Shown: positions 46,482 to 56,062, counted from the stretch's first letter. The stretch: 64,000 nt of DNA from Fortiea sp. LEGE XX443 (GCF_015206815.1 NZ_JADEXZ010000008.1:49853-113852), one strand, 5' to 3'. Notes: generated by a model not told the origin, from the letters alone. Numbers and translations are program-made.

Positions 46482-47450
46482 ATGATTCAAGTAACGATTA
46501 AGAAAGCTTGGCTTTGCACAATTTGCTTCTTTTTACTGACTGTTGGTTGCACAAGCATTAACTCCAGTAACAAAGAGGTCACCTCAAACAGCCAAACGAG
46601 CGTGCTGAACGGGATCACAACAGCCAACATTGATCGCACAAACGAATTACGTGATCGGATTGAACAAATTTCTTATGCTGCTCAAGGGCGTGTTGGGGTT
46701 ACAGCCACGGTGCTAGAAACCGGAGAGTCAGTGACTCTGAATGGAAATCAGCAATTTCCAATGCAAAGCGTTTACAAGTTTCCCATTGCGATGGCTGTTC
46801 TAGCTCAAGTAGACCAAGGAAAACTAAAGCTAGACCAAAAGATTCGTGTTGAGACAAGCGATGTCGTCCAAGGTAGTCGGATTCTAGACGAGAAATCCCA
46901 GGGAATGGAATTCAGTCTGGCTGAACTATTGAAGTACATGGTTTCTGAAAGTGATAATACCGCTTGTGATGTGCTGTTACGACTCGTCGGTGAACCAAAG
47001 ATTGTTATGGAGTATTTGCGTGGTTTTGGCGTAAATGATATCGTTGTCGCTAACACGGAGAAGGAGCTAGGACAAGACCTAGCAGTGCAGTATCGTAACT
47101 ATGCAACGCCTGATGCCGCAGTCGTTTTGTTACGCGCATTTCATGAGGGAAAAAGGCTTTCAAAATCTAGTCGAGCCTTATTGCTGCAATTGATGACAGA
47201 GACATCTACAGGTCTAAAGCGCATTAAAGGACTATTGCCTGATGGGACGGTTGTGGCTCACAAAACTGGTACTTCGTCTACTGTAAATAAAGTGACGGCT
47301 GCAACCAATGATGTTGGACTCGTGATGCTTCCGAATGGGCGGCATTTGGCGATCGCAGTTTTTGTTTTAGATTCTCAGGCAAACGATGCGATACGCGAGG
47401 AAGTAATCGCAAAAATAGCGAAGGCAGCATGGGACGAATGGAGCAAATAG
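46482..47450 (+). CDS. Class A beta-lactamase, predicted lipoprotein
   Basis: A serine beta-lactamase of 322 aa. A lipoprotein signal is seen (LLTVGC, Cys23), so the enzyme is probably membrane-tethered. Active-site motifs are S96-VYK (SxxK), SDN at 157-159, KTG at 261-263, and Glu193 in NTEKELGQDL as the omega-loop general base. The omega loop has Gly where TEM-type enzymes have Asn170. The NYATP that follows resembles the A2 (PER/CfxA-like) subgroup. It may hydrolyse penicillins or cephalosporins. It lies next to decayed gene relics. Confidence 0.9.
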   Translation: MIQVTIKKAWLCTICFFLLTVGCTSINSSNKEVTSNSQTSVLNGITTANIDRTNELRDRIEQISYAAQGRVGVTATVLETGESVTLNGNQQFPMQSVYKFPIAMAVLAQVDQGKLKLDQKIRVETSDVVQGSRILDEKSQGMEFSLAELLKYMVSESDNTACDVLLRLVGEPKIVMEYLRGFGVNDIVVANTEKELGQDLAVQYRNYATPDAAVVLLRAFHEGKRLSKSSRALLLQLMTETSTGLKRIKGLLPDGTVVAHKTGTSSTVNKVTAATNDVGLVMLPNGRHLAIAVFVLDSQANDAIREEVIAKIAKAAWDEWSK

Positions 47451-47478
47451 ACATGAAAGATTATAGCGAACCGTTTCT

Positions 47479-47583
47479 TTAGTGTTTGAAAATCTCGCTC
47501 AATTGGGATCGCAACCATTCATGAGCAGGGTCGCGCTTTCGTTCATGCCACATCATTTGCAATTCTGGTAATGTAACTGTTTG
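47479..47583 (-). pseudogene. Relic of a LysR-type regulator C-terminus
   Basis: The minus strand reads TLPELQMMWHERKRDPAHEW then LRSQLSEIFKH-stop, the usual end of a LysR effector domain. Stops close the frame directly upstream, leaving about 34 codons. It abuts the fragment at 47590-47733 on the other strand. Confidence 0.55.
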
Positions 47584-47589
47584 TTAGCA

Positions 47590-47733
47590 CCGTTACTGTC
47601 TATGCTATCTGTATTGCTTAGTCAATTGATTAGTACAGGACTCGGTGTCCTCCTGCTCACCTATGTGATTATGCCGCGCCTAACACAATTATTTCGCAAA
47701 TGGCTATACGGTTCGGATAAGAAAATTCGATAA
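47590..47733 (+). pseudogene. Relic of a membrane-domain C-terminus (antibiotic biosynthesis monooxygenase-like)
   Basis: Reads LSVLLSQLISTGLGVLLLTY then VIMPRLTQLFRKWLYG, which resembles the C-terminal membrane segment of cyanobacterial monooxygenase-plus-TM proteins. No catalytic part remains. ATG at 47602 gives a 43-aa frame, so a small membrane protein cannot be excluded. Confidence 0.4.
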
Positions 47734-47918
47734 ACTACGTTAAAAAGGTAAGTTTACATCTCGATAAATTTTTTAATCATGAATCTTATCCCTCGTTTGC
47801 TAGAGGATCAGGCGATCGCTTATAAAATAAGATAGTTAATAAATTCTTTGCAATCGGCTTAAACGCCAATCGATTTAAGAAATTAATTCAAAATTATTTT
47901 TAAGGGGAGCATGGAACT

Positions 47919-48209
47919 ATGGATATGCAAGTCCTGAGAGAGCGTGCTGGACTTAGCCGTGCAGAGGTGGCCTTCAGGCTTGCAATTAGTGAAACCAGTG
48001 TGCGTAACTGGGAAGCTGGGCGCACTGAACCAACGATGACACCCAAAAAGTATCTAGAAGCTTTGCGCTTGTTTAAATGTACACCAGAAGAATTGGCAGC
48101 CGCAAGTGAAAAGTCTATCAATCAACGGCATAAACGTAAACCTGGAAGACCAAAACGCTTTCCCGATAATCAGGTAGCGCAGGTGACGGATTCACCGGTT
48201 TGTAGCTAA
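47919..48209 (+). CDS. XRE-type helix-turn-helix regulator
   Basis: A 96-aa DNA-binding protein. The HTH is at about 4-60: VLRERAGLSRAEVAFRLAIS, then ETSVRNWEAGRTEPTM (recognition helix). A basic, AT-hook-like tail follows (HKRKPGRPKRFP, about 82-93), an unusual addition for so short a regulator. AGGGGAG lies about 13 bases upstream. No target gene is evident. It is convergent with the 48214 gene (4-bp gap). Confidence 0.85.
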   Translation: MDMQVLRERAGLSRAEVAFRLAISETSVRNWEAGRTEPTMTPKKYLEALRLFKCTPEELAAASEKSINQRHKRKPGRPKRFPDNQVAQVTDSPVCS

Positions 48210-48213
48210 TTAC

Positions 48214-48906
48214 TTACTCTAATGACGGTAGTTGTTGCGTTATCACGGCTTGACGAACAGGGATATGAATCTCTGTAACAAAATTTTTTGCATCCGATGT
48301 GTAGAAAACTAGTAAAGTGGAGTCATTAGGTTGATGAGTTGACCAAATTCTGTCTACTTGGCGGATGATTTCAGTGTAATTTTCTCCTGAAACATGGGAA
48401 AGTGCCACAGTTTTTTTATCGTCTGTTGTCAAGCGCTTATCACCATCGCTATCAGCAGTTACTACTTCATACCAAACCCCTTGCACATTTTTGACAACAT
48501 CTTCAAGAGGGTTTGATTGACCTAGTTTTTCATGACGCAAAAACAAAAAGTTATTATTGAGAACTAACTTCCGAGCCGATTTATCGCTAGTATTAAAAAA
48601 TAAAAAATTACGAATGCTCGAAGCTTCTTTTTCGTAGTAAGACTGACGATAATTTTGTTGGAAACTAACAGCCGCCATCAGGTAATTCGTACCTTTGAGT
48701 GGTTCAAACACCCCTAAATTTGTTTTGACTTGGACATTAGGGGTAGTTTCTGTATTAACTATGTTAGAAACAAGACGTTCTCGAAATAACCCTTGATAGA
48801 TTCGATAGGCTGTGTAGCCTGATATGATCAAGGTAATTAAACCAGAGGCCAAGATAATTAGTAATCTAGCAGATGTAAGCCAAGTAGGAAATCGAAATCT
48901 ACTCAT
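48214..48906 (-). CDS. Membrane-anchored protein with an EF-hand-like loop, unknown function
   Basis: A 230-aa protein with one N-terminal membrane segment (about 13-35) and a large exported domain. The domain contains a calcium-loop-like DSDGDKRLTTDD (about residues 152-163). Surrounding strands (GVWYEVVTA, TLLVFYTSDAKNFVTEIHIP) suggest a beta-rich fold. The family is not recognised. It stands alone with about 530 bp upstream. Confidence 0.65.
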   Translation of the reverse strand: MSRFRFPTWLTSARLLIILASGLITLIISGYTAYRIYQGLFRERLVSNIVNTETTPNVQVKTNLGVFEPLKGTNYLMAAVSFQQNYRQSYYEKEASSIRNFLFFNTSDKSARKLVLNNNFLFLRHEKLGQSNPLEDVVKNVQGVWYEVVTADSDGDKRLTTDDKKTVALSHVSGENYTEIIRQVDRIWSTHQPNDSTLLVFYTSDAKNFVTEIHIPVRQAVITQQLPSLE

Positions 48907-49434
48907 TTTTCATTTAGGGTATGTTGTTGCCCAGCGCAGCACTTTATCATAATTTTTGGCTGCATCTCAGTTTTTATAGCCTGCAACGACAGGCTTTGTT
49001 CGTATAGCAATACCCTAGAAGGGCATTGAATAGAAAAGTGGGATACTCCCTAGTTTTTTTGTTCAAAGTAATTTTTACTACCTAGTAATTTCTTTTAAGT
49101 ATATCTTAATGACTGTCTGTAATTACTCTGAATTTCAAAAATGTCAGGATGGAAAATTAAGTAAAATTTACTAGATTTATTCTGTTACATTTTTGATTCT
49201 TCATCAACCATACTTGATGCTTTACTTACACAACATAATTTAGCCAGGAAGATTACGGCAAGCTTGATTAATCTAGGAATTTTGTCTAAATTTCATCCGT
49301 AATATCCCTGTTTTTTCCAGCATTTTATTGTAATAATATAGTTATTAAGAAAATCTAAAAATATCCAATTGATACCTAATATATAAGGTAAAACTTGCGT
49401 GAACTCAAAATAAAAATACAAGAGATATAGAAAT
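48907..49434. other. Divergent spacer before the decarboxylase gene
   Basis: 528 bp, AT-rich. A small hairpin AGCCTGCAACGACAGGCT occurs at about 48978-48995. No ORF, tRNA, NtcA box or other regulator site is recognised. Confidence 0.35.
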
Positions 49435-50586
49435 ATGTTAGATACTGTGAGCAAGGAATTAGCACTTTTTTGGCAGCAAATAGAACAGCGATCGCAGTTC
49501 CATGCAGGCTATCCGTACAATTTAAATTGTGATTACACTCATATAGGCAAATTTTTCAATTTTCTGTTAAATAATGCTGGAGACCCTTATGTTGAGCCAG
49601 ATTTTGGTCTTCATTCTCGCAAATTTGAACAAGAAGTTTTATCTTTCTTTGCTGAACTCTACAAGATTCCAGAAAACGAATTTTGGGGCTATGTGACAGC
49701 GGGTGGAACTGAAGGTAATTTATATGGAATTTTATTAGCTAGGGAAATCTATCCAAATGGAATTCTGTACTCATCACAGGATTCTCATTACTCAATTGCA
49801 AAAGCAGCCAGACTATTCGGTATTCAACATCAGGTGATTAATTCGCAAGCGAATGGAGAGATGAATTATGAACATTTATCCCAAGTAATTAGACAAAATT
49901 CGCAGCAGCCAGTGATTATCAACCTAAATATTGGTACTACAGTCAAAGGTGCAATTGATGACCTAGACAAAGTTTTAGAAATTTTAACCCGTCATCAGAT
50001 TAAAGATTATTACATTCATTGTGATGCGGCACTTTCAGGGATGATATTACCGTTTCTAGATGGCGCTCCTCAAGTTAACTTTCAAAAACCCATAGATAGT
50101 GTGGCCATTTCTGGTAAATTTATTGGTTCTCCTCTACCTTGTGGTGTAGTTTTAACCAAGAAGAAATGGGTAGAAAAAGTTGAAACGATGATTGAATATA
50201 TTGGCTCAAAAGATACAACTATTCTCGGTTCTAGAAACGGTCACACTCCCCTAATTATTTGGTATGCTCTGCAAACTAGAGGTTATGAAGGATTTGCAAA
50301 AGAGGCCAAGACATGTATTCAAAATGCTCAATATTTATTCCAGCAACTTAAATTGAGAGAATATCCATGTATGCTCAATAAATTCTCGAATACTGTTGTA
50401 TTTCAAAAGCCTTGCCAAAAGTTAATTAAAAAATGGCAGTTAGCAACTCAGGGTAACTGGGCGCATATTATAGTTATGCAAAATATAGATCGGCAAAAAA
50501 TTGACACTTTTGTGAATGAACTTGTTTTACAAGAGGGATTAATGCCAGAATCAGAGTATCTACATCTACAACCAGCACTAACTTAG
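49435..50586 (+). CDS. Group II PLP decarboxylase, histidine-decarboxylase-like
   Basis: 383 aa, fold-type I PLP enzyme most like bacterial PLP-dependent histidine decarboxylase (histidine to histamine). Seen are YVTAGGTEGNLYGILLARE, the cofactor-stacking His in SSQDSHYSIAKA, and HCDAALSGM (Asp to pyridine N). The PLP-lysine loop reads SVAISGKFIGSPLPCG, with Lys228. Homologues normally have SGHK here, so the His next to the Lys is missing. It may be a serine decarboxylase-type relative or have changed activity. It is convergent with the permease-GGDEF-EAL gene. Confidence 0.8.
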   Translation: MLDTVSKELALFWQQIEQRSQFHAGYPYNLNCDYTHIGKFFNFLLNNAGDPYVEPDFGLHSRKFEQEVLSFFAELYKIPENEFWGYVTAGGTEGNLYGILLAREIYPNGILYSSQDSHYSIAKAARLFGIQHQVINSQANGEMNYEHLSQVIRQNSQQPVIINLNIGTTVKGAIDDLDKVLEILTRHQIKDYYIHCDAALSGMILPFLDGAPQVNFQKPIDSVAISGKFIGSPLPCGVVLTKKKWVEKVETMIEYIGSKDTTILGSRNGHTPLIIWYALQTRGYEGFAKEAKTCIQNAQYLFQQLKLREYPCMLNKFSNTVVFQKPCQKLIKKWQLATQGNWAHIIVMQNIDRQKIDTFVNELVLQEGLMPESEYLHLQPALT

Positions 50587-50614
50587 TCCAGAATAGCAAT
50601 TAAACCTGCTTGCT

Positions 50615-50674
50615 AAACTTTTTAGAGAGTGTATGTAAACTGAATTAAAGGGTTTTTACACCTCTAAAAAGTTT
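50615..50674. terminator. Long inverted repeat between convergent genes
   Basis: A perfect 13-bp pair, AAACTTTTTAGAG (50615-50627) and its complement (50662-50674), with a 34-base loop. The right arm overlaps the 3' end of the permease-GGDEF-EAL gene. Confidence 0.5.
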
Positions 50675-53600
50675 TTGCCACACAACTTACTAGCCAGTAA
50701 TACTTCTACAGCGGCACATTCCAAAGGTGGGAAAAAGAAATATCCTTGTCCTTGATCACATTGTAATGCTTTGAGTTGGGCTAACTGTTCTACTGTTTCT
50801 ATGCCTTCTGCGGTCACTGACATATTTAAATTATGAGCTAATGTTACAATCGCGCGGATAATTTCTAAATTCTCTCCCCGACTGCCTATATTACTAATAA
50901 AAGAGCGATCAATTTTAATAGTTTTGAGCGGTAAGCGGTGCAAATAACTTAAAGATGAATAACCTGTACCAAAATCATCCATATGCAACTCTACATTTAA
51001 TGTTGTTAGCTGTGAAAGCATGGTGGTAGCCAATTCAAAATTATCCATCAGCAAGCTTTCAGTAATTTCCAGCTTCAAACTACCTGCATTTAAACCAGTT
51101 TCTTGTAAAACTTGTTTAACTTGTTTGACGATATCAGGTTGCATAATTTGTTTGCCAGAAAAATTCACGCTAATTGTCAGGGCTGGCCAAGTAGGAAATT
51201 TTTGATGCCAAGTTTGCAATTGGTAGCACGCTTCATAAAGCACCCATTGTCCAATAGAAGTAATCATTCCAGTTTCCTCCGCCAGGGGAATAAAATCTTC
51301 TGGAGAAATAATTCCTCTTTCTGGATGATGCCACCTAATCAATGCCTCAAATCCGATAATTTTGCCCGTCATTAGTGAAACAATCGGCTGGTAGTGGAGG
51401 CGAAATTCTTCTTGTTGGATGAGTGCATGTCGCATAGCAGTTTCTAGCTGCAATAGCAGAGATGCACCCTCGTGCATTTTGGGATGAAACACTTCATAAC
51501 GTGCTTTACCAAGGGCTTTAGCAGAGTACATTGCCACATCCGCATCTCGTAGGATATGTGCGGCTTGCTCATAATCAGTTCGACTCAAGGCGATACCCAT
51601 ACTTGCATTGGTAAACACCTTATGTTCATCTAATTGAAAAGGTAAAGCTAGTAAATTTTGAATTCGCTCGGCTACCTGTATGGCATCATCTATACCTTCA
51701 ATATGATCAAGCAAAATTGTGAACTCGTCACCGCCAAAACGGGCAACAATATCTCCAGAACGAAGAACTGACTGGAGGCGATGAGAAATGGCAATTAAAA
51801 GTTGATTTCCTAGCAAATGTCCCAGGCTGTCATTCACTACTTTAAAGCGGTCTAAATCTAAGAAGAGTACAGCAAATAAATCATTTTTTTGTTGTTTGGT
51901 GCGTTCTAGAGCCTGTTTTACCCGTTCCATGAATAAGGATTGGTTGGGTAATCCAGTGAGAGCATCATGCAGACTGTTGTGCAGTAATAGTTCTTGTGCG
52001 CGTTGTCGTTCAATAATATCTTGTTGCAGTTGTTGATTGACTCTAATGAGTTCAGTGGTGCGTTCTGCTACTAATTGCTCAAGTTGACAACGGTATTGCT
52101 TTAATTCTTCTTCTGCCAGTTTACGCTGTGTGATATCTCGTAGGATGACAACATATTGTCGCATCTGGAGATTAGATGGCTGCGAAACAGTAGATTCAAC
52201 GATATATGAGCCTTGATTAGTTTTCAGGGTTTTTTCACTTCTGACAGACCACTGCTCTGGTTTGCCATAATGATCTACAAAGAATTGATTCAAGTTCTGC
52301 CCAACTAACTGCTGAGTACTAATTTGAAATAGTTCTTCAGCAGCCACATTGGTCTGAAGAATTGTACCCTTTTCATCAAGGACTAAAACAGTATCTGGAA
52401 CGGTATTGAAGGTAGTAATAAATAGATTTTTTGCTTGTTGGCGTGCCTCATCAATAGCAGCAATTTGTGGTAGGGTAGTCCAGCAAGCGATCGCTACCCC
52501 GATAAATGAAAGCGTTACTAGTGCCACCGCGAGTAAAGAGTTACGCGATGTGTCATGAATTCCATCCAATAAATCACGTAGAAACCAACTACCAATAGCA
52601 GCACTACAGATTAATGAGACTAGAACAATTACCTGGAGGACAAAAAAGTCTGGGTTGTACTTACTAGGCTTTGCTTCGTAATATTTTGTCCACCATTGAG
52701 AGTGAAATGGTGCAAATCTAGAGCGCCGTAGGGCAGCATCTCCGATCATCAAGACAAAGGGTAATATTATTCCAGCTAATAACTCTTGCCAATTCCAAGC
52801 CAAACCCCCAACTATTAAAACTACCGCTTCTACCAAAAAAAAACCCAATGACAACCAAGGCCACAATACCTCTGGCTTACCCCGATACAACCACAATCCT
52901 AAATGCAGTCCCATAATCGATAGTAGATAACATGTACCTGCTACTGTGACAATTCGAGATATATTACCTAAATTCAAACAAAGCAAACTGAGTAAAAAAG
53001 TAATAAAGATAGCAGGCCCCAAAATACCTTGGCGGGAAACTACTGTGAATACGGGAGAAAGTTGACCATCTAAGGCAAGTTGGTAGAGAATGCGCGGAGA
53101 ATTAGTAACTGCCGTGGCACAACTGAGCAAGCATGAAAAAGCAATGAGCAGTGTTACTAAAAAAGGGGCAAATTGACCCCAAAAAGGTTCCGATGCTGCC
53201 AATAAATTCAAGAAAGTATCTTCACCTATTTCTGGAGTGGTAGCAGCACACATTAATACCCAAGAACCACCCAGAAATACTGGTGGAATTAGCCAAGCAG
53301 CTGTGGTTAAAAACTTCAAAGTTTTATGAGGAGAGCGGCTATCAGCTACAAAAGAAGACGTAGTTTCACAGGCGTAAACGGAATAACTGCCTAGGAAAAA
53401 CCACTTTGTCCATTCTCCAAAGCTGAGGTTATGTGTGCTAGGTGGGAACAGATTAGTCGTATTTGAAAACGCTAACCAGACTACACCTTGAGTACAAAAC
53501 AAAAGTACTAATGAAATCGCTGGGATGGCAAAAAACAAGTGCAGCAATGCTAAAGCACGAGTGCGACTAAACGCCACAATAAAAGGAATTGCTGTAAATA

Positions 53601-54036
53601 CGACTTTTAAGAAATTTTCTGGACAAGTAATGCCTAAAGATTGAAAATTAACCTTAACTAAGTCTGTGAGGATAATTGCGTATAATGCTGGTGCCGCTGC
53701 CCAGCTAAAATAATATCCCAAAGCGACATAGCGACCCAAACCAGGAAAATCCTTGAGTAGCCGAGCCGTATAATTGGGTGTTCCTCCTGTGACATCCAAT
53801 AAATGTCTACCTAAACTTTGAATTTGCAAGTTCAAAATACAAGAAACGATCGCACCAAATAACCAAACTAAAATAGCTTTAGATCCTAGTGCTGCGTGAA
53901 TAACCGGTGCAGTGCCAATCCATCCTACATGACCCGTCAGCCCAAAACCACAGGTTTCTAGATAACTCAATGTGCGTGGCAGGCGCATCACCAAGCGCTG
54001 ATTTTTATCTGCCTGCACTGAACTATTATTGACCAT
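50656..54036 (-). CDS. Amino-acid-permease-like domain fused to PAS-GGDEF-EAL
   Basis: 1126 aa. Residues about 20-440 form an APC-superfamily permease-like unit with about 12 membrane segments (ETCGFGLTGHVGWIGTAPVI, GYYFSWAAAPALYAI). Two further segments lie at about 475-520. A PAS domain (about 535-650), then GGDEF (about 680-845) and EAL (about 860-1110) follow. The GGDEF motif is intact and has an RxxD inhibitory site (RSGD) five residues before. The EAL half keeps EALIRW, DDFGTGYSSL, KIDRSFI and AEGIET. Both cyclic-di-GMP synthesis and breakdown are therefore possible. The likely role is a transporter-like receptor coupling amino acid sensing to c-di-GMP. Confidence 0.9.
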   Translation of the reverse strand: MVNNSSVQADKNQRLVMRLPRTLSYLETCGFGLTGHVGWIGTAPVIHAALGSKAILVWLFGAIVSCILNLQIQSLGRHLLDVTGGTPNYTARLLKDFPGLGRYVALGYYFSWAAAPALYAIILTDLVKVNFQSLGITCPENFLKVVFTAIPFIVAFSRTRALALLHLFFAIPAISLVLLFCTQGVVWLAFSNTTNLFPPSTHNLSFGEWTKWFFLGSYSVYACETTSSFVADSRSPHKTLKFLTTAAWLIPPVFLGGSWVLMCAATTPEIGEDTFLNLLAASEPFWGQFAPFLVTLLIAFSCLLSCATAVTNSPRILYQLALDGQLSPVFTVVSRQGILGPAIFITFLLSLLCLNLGNISRIVTVAGTCYLLSIMGLHLGLWLYRGKPEVLWPWLSLGFFLVEAVVLIVGGLAWNWQELLAGIILPFVLMIGDAALRRSRFAPFHSQWWTKYYEAKPSKYNPDFFVLQVIVLVSLICSAAIGSWFLRDLLDGIHDTSRNSLLAVALVTLSFIGVAIACWTTLPQIAAIDEARQQAKNLFITTFNTVPDTVLVLDEKGTILQTNVAAEELFQISTQQLVGQNLNQFFVDHYGKPEQWSVRSEKTLKTNQGSYIVESTVSQPSNLQMRQYVVILRDITQRKLAEEELKQYRCQLEQLVAERTTELIRVNQQLQQDIIERQRAQELLLHNSLHDALTGLPNQSLFMERVKQALERTKQQKNDLFAVLFLDLDRFKVVNDSLGHLLGNQLLIAISHRLQSVLRSGDIVARFGGDEFTILLDHIEGIDDAIQVAERIQNLLALPFQLDEHKVFTNASMGIALSRTDYEQAAHILRDADVAMYSAKALGKARYEVFHPKMHEGASLLLQLETAMRHALIQQEEFRLHYQPIVSLMTGKIIGFEALIRWHHPERGIISPEDFIPLAEETGMITSIGQWVLYEACYQLQTWHQKFPTWPALTISVNFSGKQIMQPDIVKQVKQVLQETGLNAGSLKLEITESLLMDNFELATTMLSQLTTLNVELHMDDFGTGYSSLSYLHRLPLKTIKIDRSFISNIGSRGENLEIIRAIVTLAHNLNMSVTAEGIETVEQLAQLKALQCDQGQGYFFFPPLECAAVEVLLASKLCGKNFLEV

Positions 54037-54125
54037 TGTCTTATAGCTAGATGTACTGACTCTCTTTCACTGAATAACTGATCTCACCTTTTATAGCTTC
54101 CGTGTAACTGCTGAACTTGCTTGGA

Positions 54126-54160
54126 AGTATGAAGTTTAAAGTCTAAAGTCTGAAGTCTGA
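54126..54160. repeat. Heptanucleotide STRR array, unit AGTCTGA
   Basis: Five tandem 7-mers, AGTATGA, AGTTTAA, AGTCTAA, AGTCTGA, AGTCTGA, between the fusion gene and pepP. Confidence 0.75.
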
Positions 54161-54203
54161 AATTGTATCCTACCCTGTGGGTTTTGCTTTAGCAGTACAG
54201 CCT

Positions 54204-55520
54204 TTAACCAATTCGTTCTACTTCATCTACTTCTTTGGGAACTCCGGCGGTTAACACTTCATGTCCTGTAGGTGTAACTAACACATCATCTTCGATACGA
54301 ATGCCAATGCCAATCCAGCGTGGGTCTGTTTCTGGTTGGTCTTCTGCTAGTTTCGTATCTGGTACTATATAAAGTCCTGGTTCTACTGTCAGTACTTGAC
54401 CGGGTTGTAAAATCTGCGGTTTGTCGTCACCATGTTGGTAAACGCCAACATCATGAACATCCAAACCTAGCCAATGGCTGGTGCGGTGCATATAGTATGG
54501 TTTGTATTTTTCTTCTTCAATGATTTTGTCAAGTTCGCCTTTGAGAATACCAAGGTCAACTAAGCCTTCGGTGAGGACGCGCACAGCGGTATCATGAACT
54601 GATTTGAAAGAGTTACCCGGTTGCACTTGGGCGATCGCTTGCTTTTGTGCTTCTAGTACAATCTCATATAATATCTTTTGCTCTGGCTTAAACTGACCAC
54701 CAACGGGAAATGTGCGGGTGATGTCAGAGTTGTAATAACCATAAGCGCAGCCAGCATCAATCAGCAGCAATTCCCCATCCTGCATCTGGCGATGATTTTC
54801 AATATAGTGAAGAACGCAAGCATTCGCGCCGGAAGCGACAATGGAAGGATAAGCTGGCCCCATACCCCCCCGCACCCGAAAAATACGCTCTATTTCGGCT
54901 TGAATTTCATATTCATAACGTCCAGGTTTAGCGATCGCCATTGCCTGATTATGTGCTTCAATAGCGATCGCTACTGCTTGTCGCATCATTTCTAACTCGA
55001 ATTCTGTTTTGATCAGCCTCATACTATGGAGAACCGAACAGGTATCTTCAATGGCAATTGGCCCTGTACCTCGTTTTGGGTAAGTCCGCAGGAGACTTTG
55101 GTAATGTTCTAAAATTTTTTCATTAAAAGTGCGATCGCGTCCTAAATGATAATAAAGGCGATCGGCTTTTTCTAGATATTGGGGCAACTTCTCATCTAAT
55201 TCGTTGATGGGGTAAGCTTCATCTGCACCATAAATTTCTTTGGCTGCATCTACTCCACAGCGATAACCAGACCAAACTTCTTTTTCTCGATCTTTGGGTT
55301 GGACAAACAAGACAAAGCGATGTTCTGGATGATGCGGTGCTAACACTGCCACTGCTTGGGTTTCATTAAAGCCTGTTAAATAAAAAAAATCACTATCTTG
55401 TCGATAAGCATATTCGACATCGTTGTGCATTACTGCCATTGGCGCACTCCGAAAAATCGCAGTGCCATGACCAATTTTCATCATTAATTGCTCTCGACGT
55501 TGCCGATATTCTAATTGCAT
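54204..55520 (-). CDS. pepP: Xaa-Pro aminopeptidase (aminopeptidase P)
   Basis: A 438-aa M24B metallopeptidase that removes N-terminal residues preceding proline. An N-terminal domain (about 1-170, YRQRREQLMMKIGHGTAIF) precedes the pita-bread fold. All five metal ligands can be placed: LIDAGCAYGYYNSDITRT (two Asp), RTSHWLGLDVHDVG (His), TVEPGLYIV (Glu) and GIRIEDDVLVT (Glu). Length and order are those of cyanobacterial PepP. It stands alone; the upstream gene is divergent. Confidence 0.95.
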   Translation of the reverse strand: MQLEYRQRREQLMMKIGHGTAIFRSAPMAVMHNDVEYAYRQDSDFFYLTGFNETQAVAVLAPHHPEHRFVLFVQPKDREKEVWSGYRCGVDAAKEIYGADEAYPINELDEKLPQYLEKADRLYYHLGRDRTFNEKILEHYQSLLRTYPKRGTGPIAIEDTCSVLHSMRLIKTEFELEMMRQAVAIAIEAHNQAMAIAKPGRYEYEIQAEIERIFRVRGGMGPAYPSIVASGANACVLHYIENHRQMQDGELLLIDAGCAYGYYNSDITRTFPVGGQFKPEQKILYEIVLEAQKQAIAQVQPGNSFKSVHDTAVRVLTEGLVDLGILKGELDKIIEEEKYKPYYMHRTSHWLGLDVHDVGVYQHGDDKPQILQPGQVLTVEPGLYIVPDTKLAEDQPETDPRWIGIGIRIEDDVLVTPTGHEVLTAGVPKEVDEVERIG

Positions 55521-56062
55521 AGCTGTTTACTTTGTGACATTATCGTGCTATTTTACACGTTTTACAACTAGGGGCTATACAGATAAAGCCTCTCAGTAGT
55601 TGCTTGTTTAAGTATTTTAACTAATATTTACTACCCATCCAGTTGTGGAGCATTTCAAAATTTAACTGTTACTGAGTTGAGGATTGATTTAAATTACACC
55701 TCAAATTAAGATACTGAAATTAAGTATACTTTCTTTTTAACTAGCATTTTGTTAGAGAATTTTTGTATTTCTTGTGCATTTTAATTTTGCACTGATGATA
55801 ACTAGATAACAAACTTATTTTATATATTTAAAGCATGACATAAATGAAATATCCTGACAAATTGGTTGATTGATTATTCATGACTTGCAAAAAATATGGA
55901 AATAATTTATAGAAGATCAATTGTGTATATAAACCTTGATATTTATATTTTAAAAATGTTTGTAAAAAAAAATAGAAAAAACAACAACTGTTATTAAAAT
56001 ACAGAAATGGATGTAATTCTTAGGTTAAAACTTTAATGACAACCCAGTCATAAAAACACACT
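55521..56062. other. Divergent spacer pepP / FG-GAP gene
   Basis: 542 bp, strongly AT-rich, with poly-A and poly-T tracts (for example at about 55960-55985). It presumably carries the FG-GAP promoter; no motif or ORF is recognised. Confidence 0.35.
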
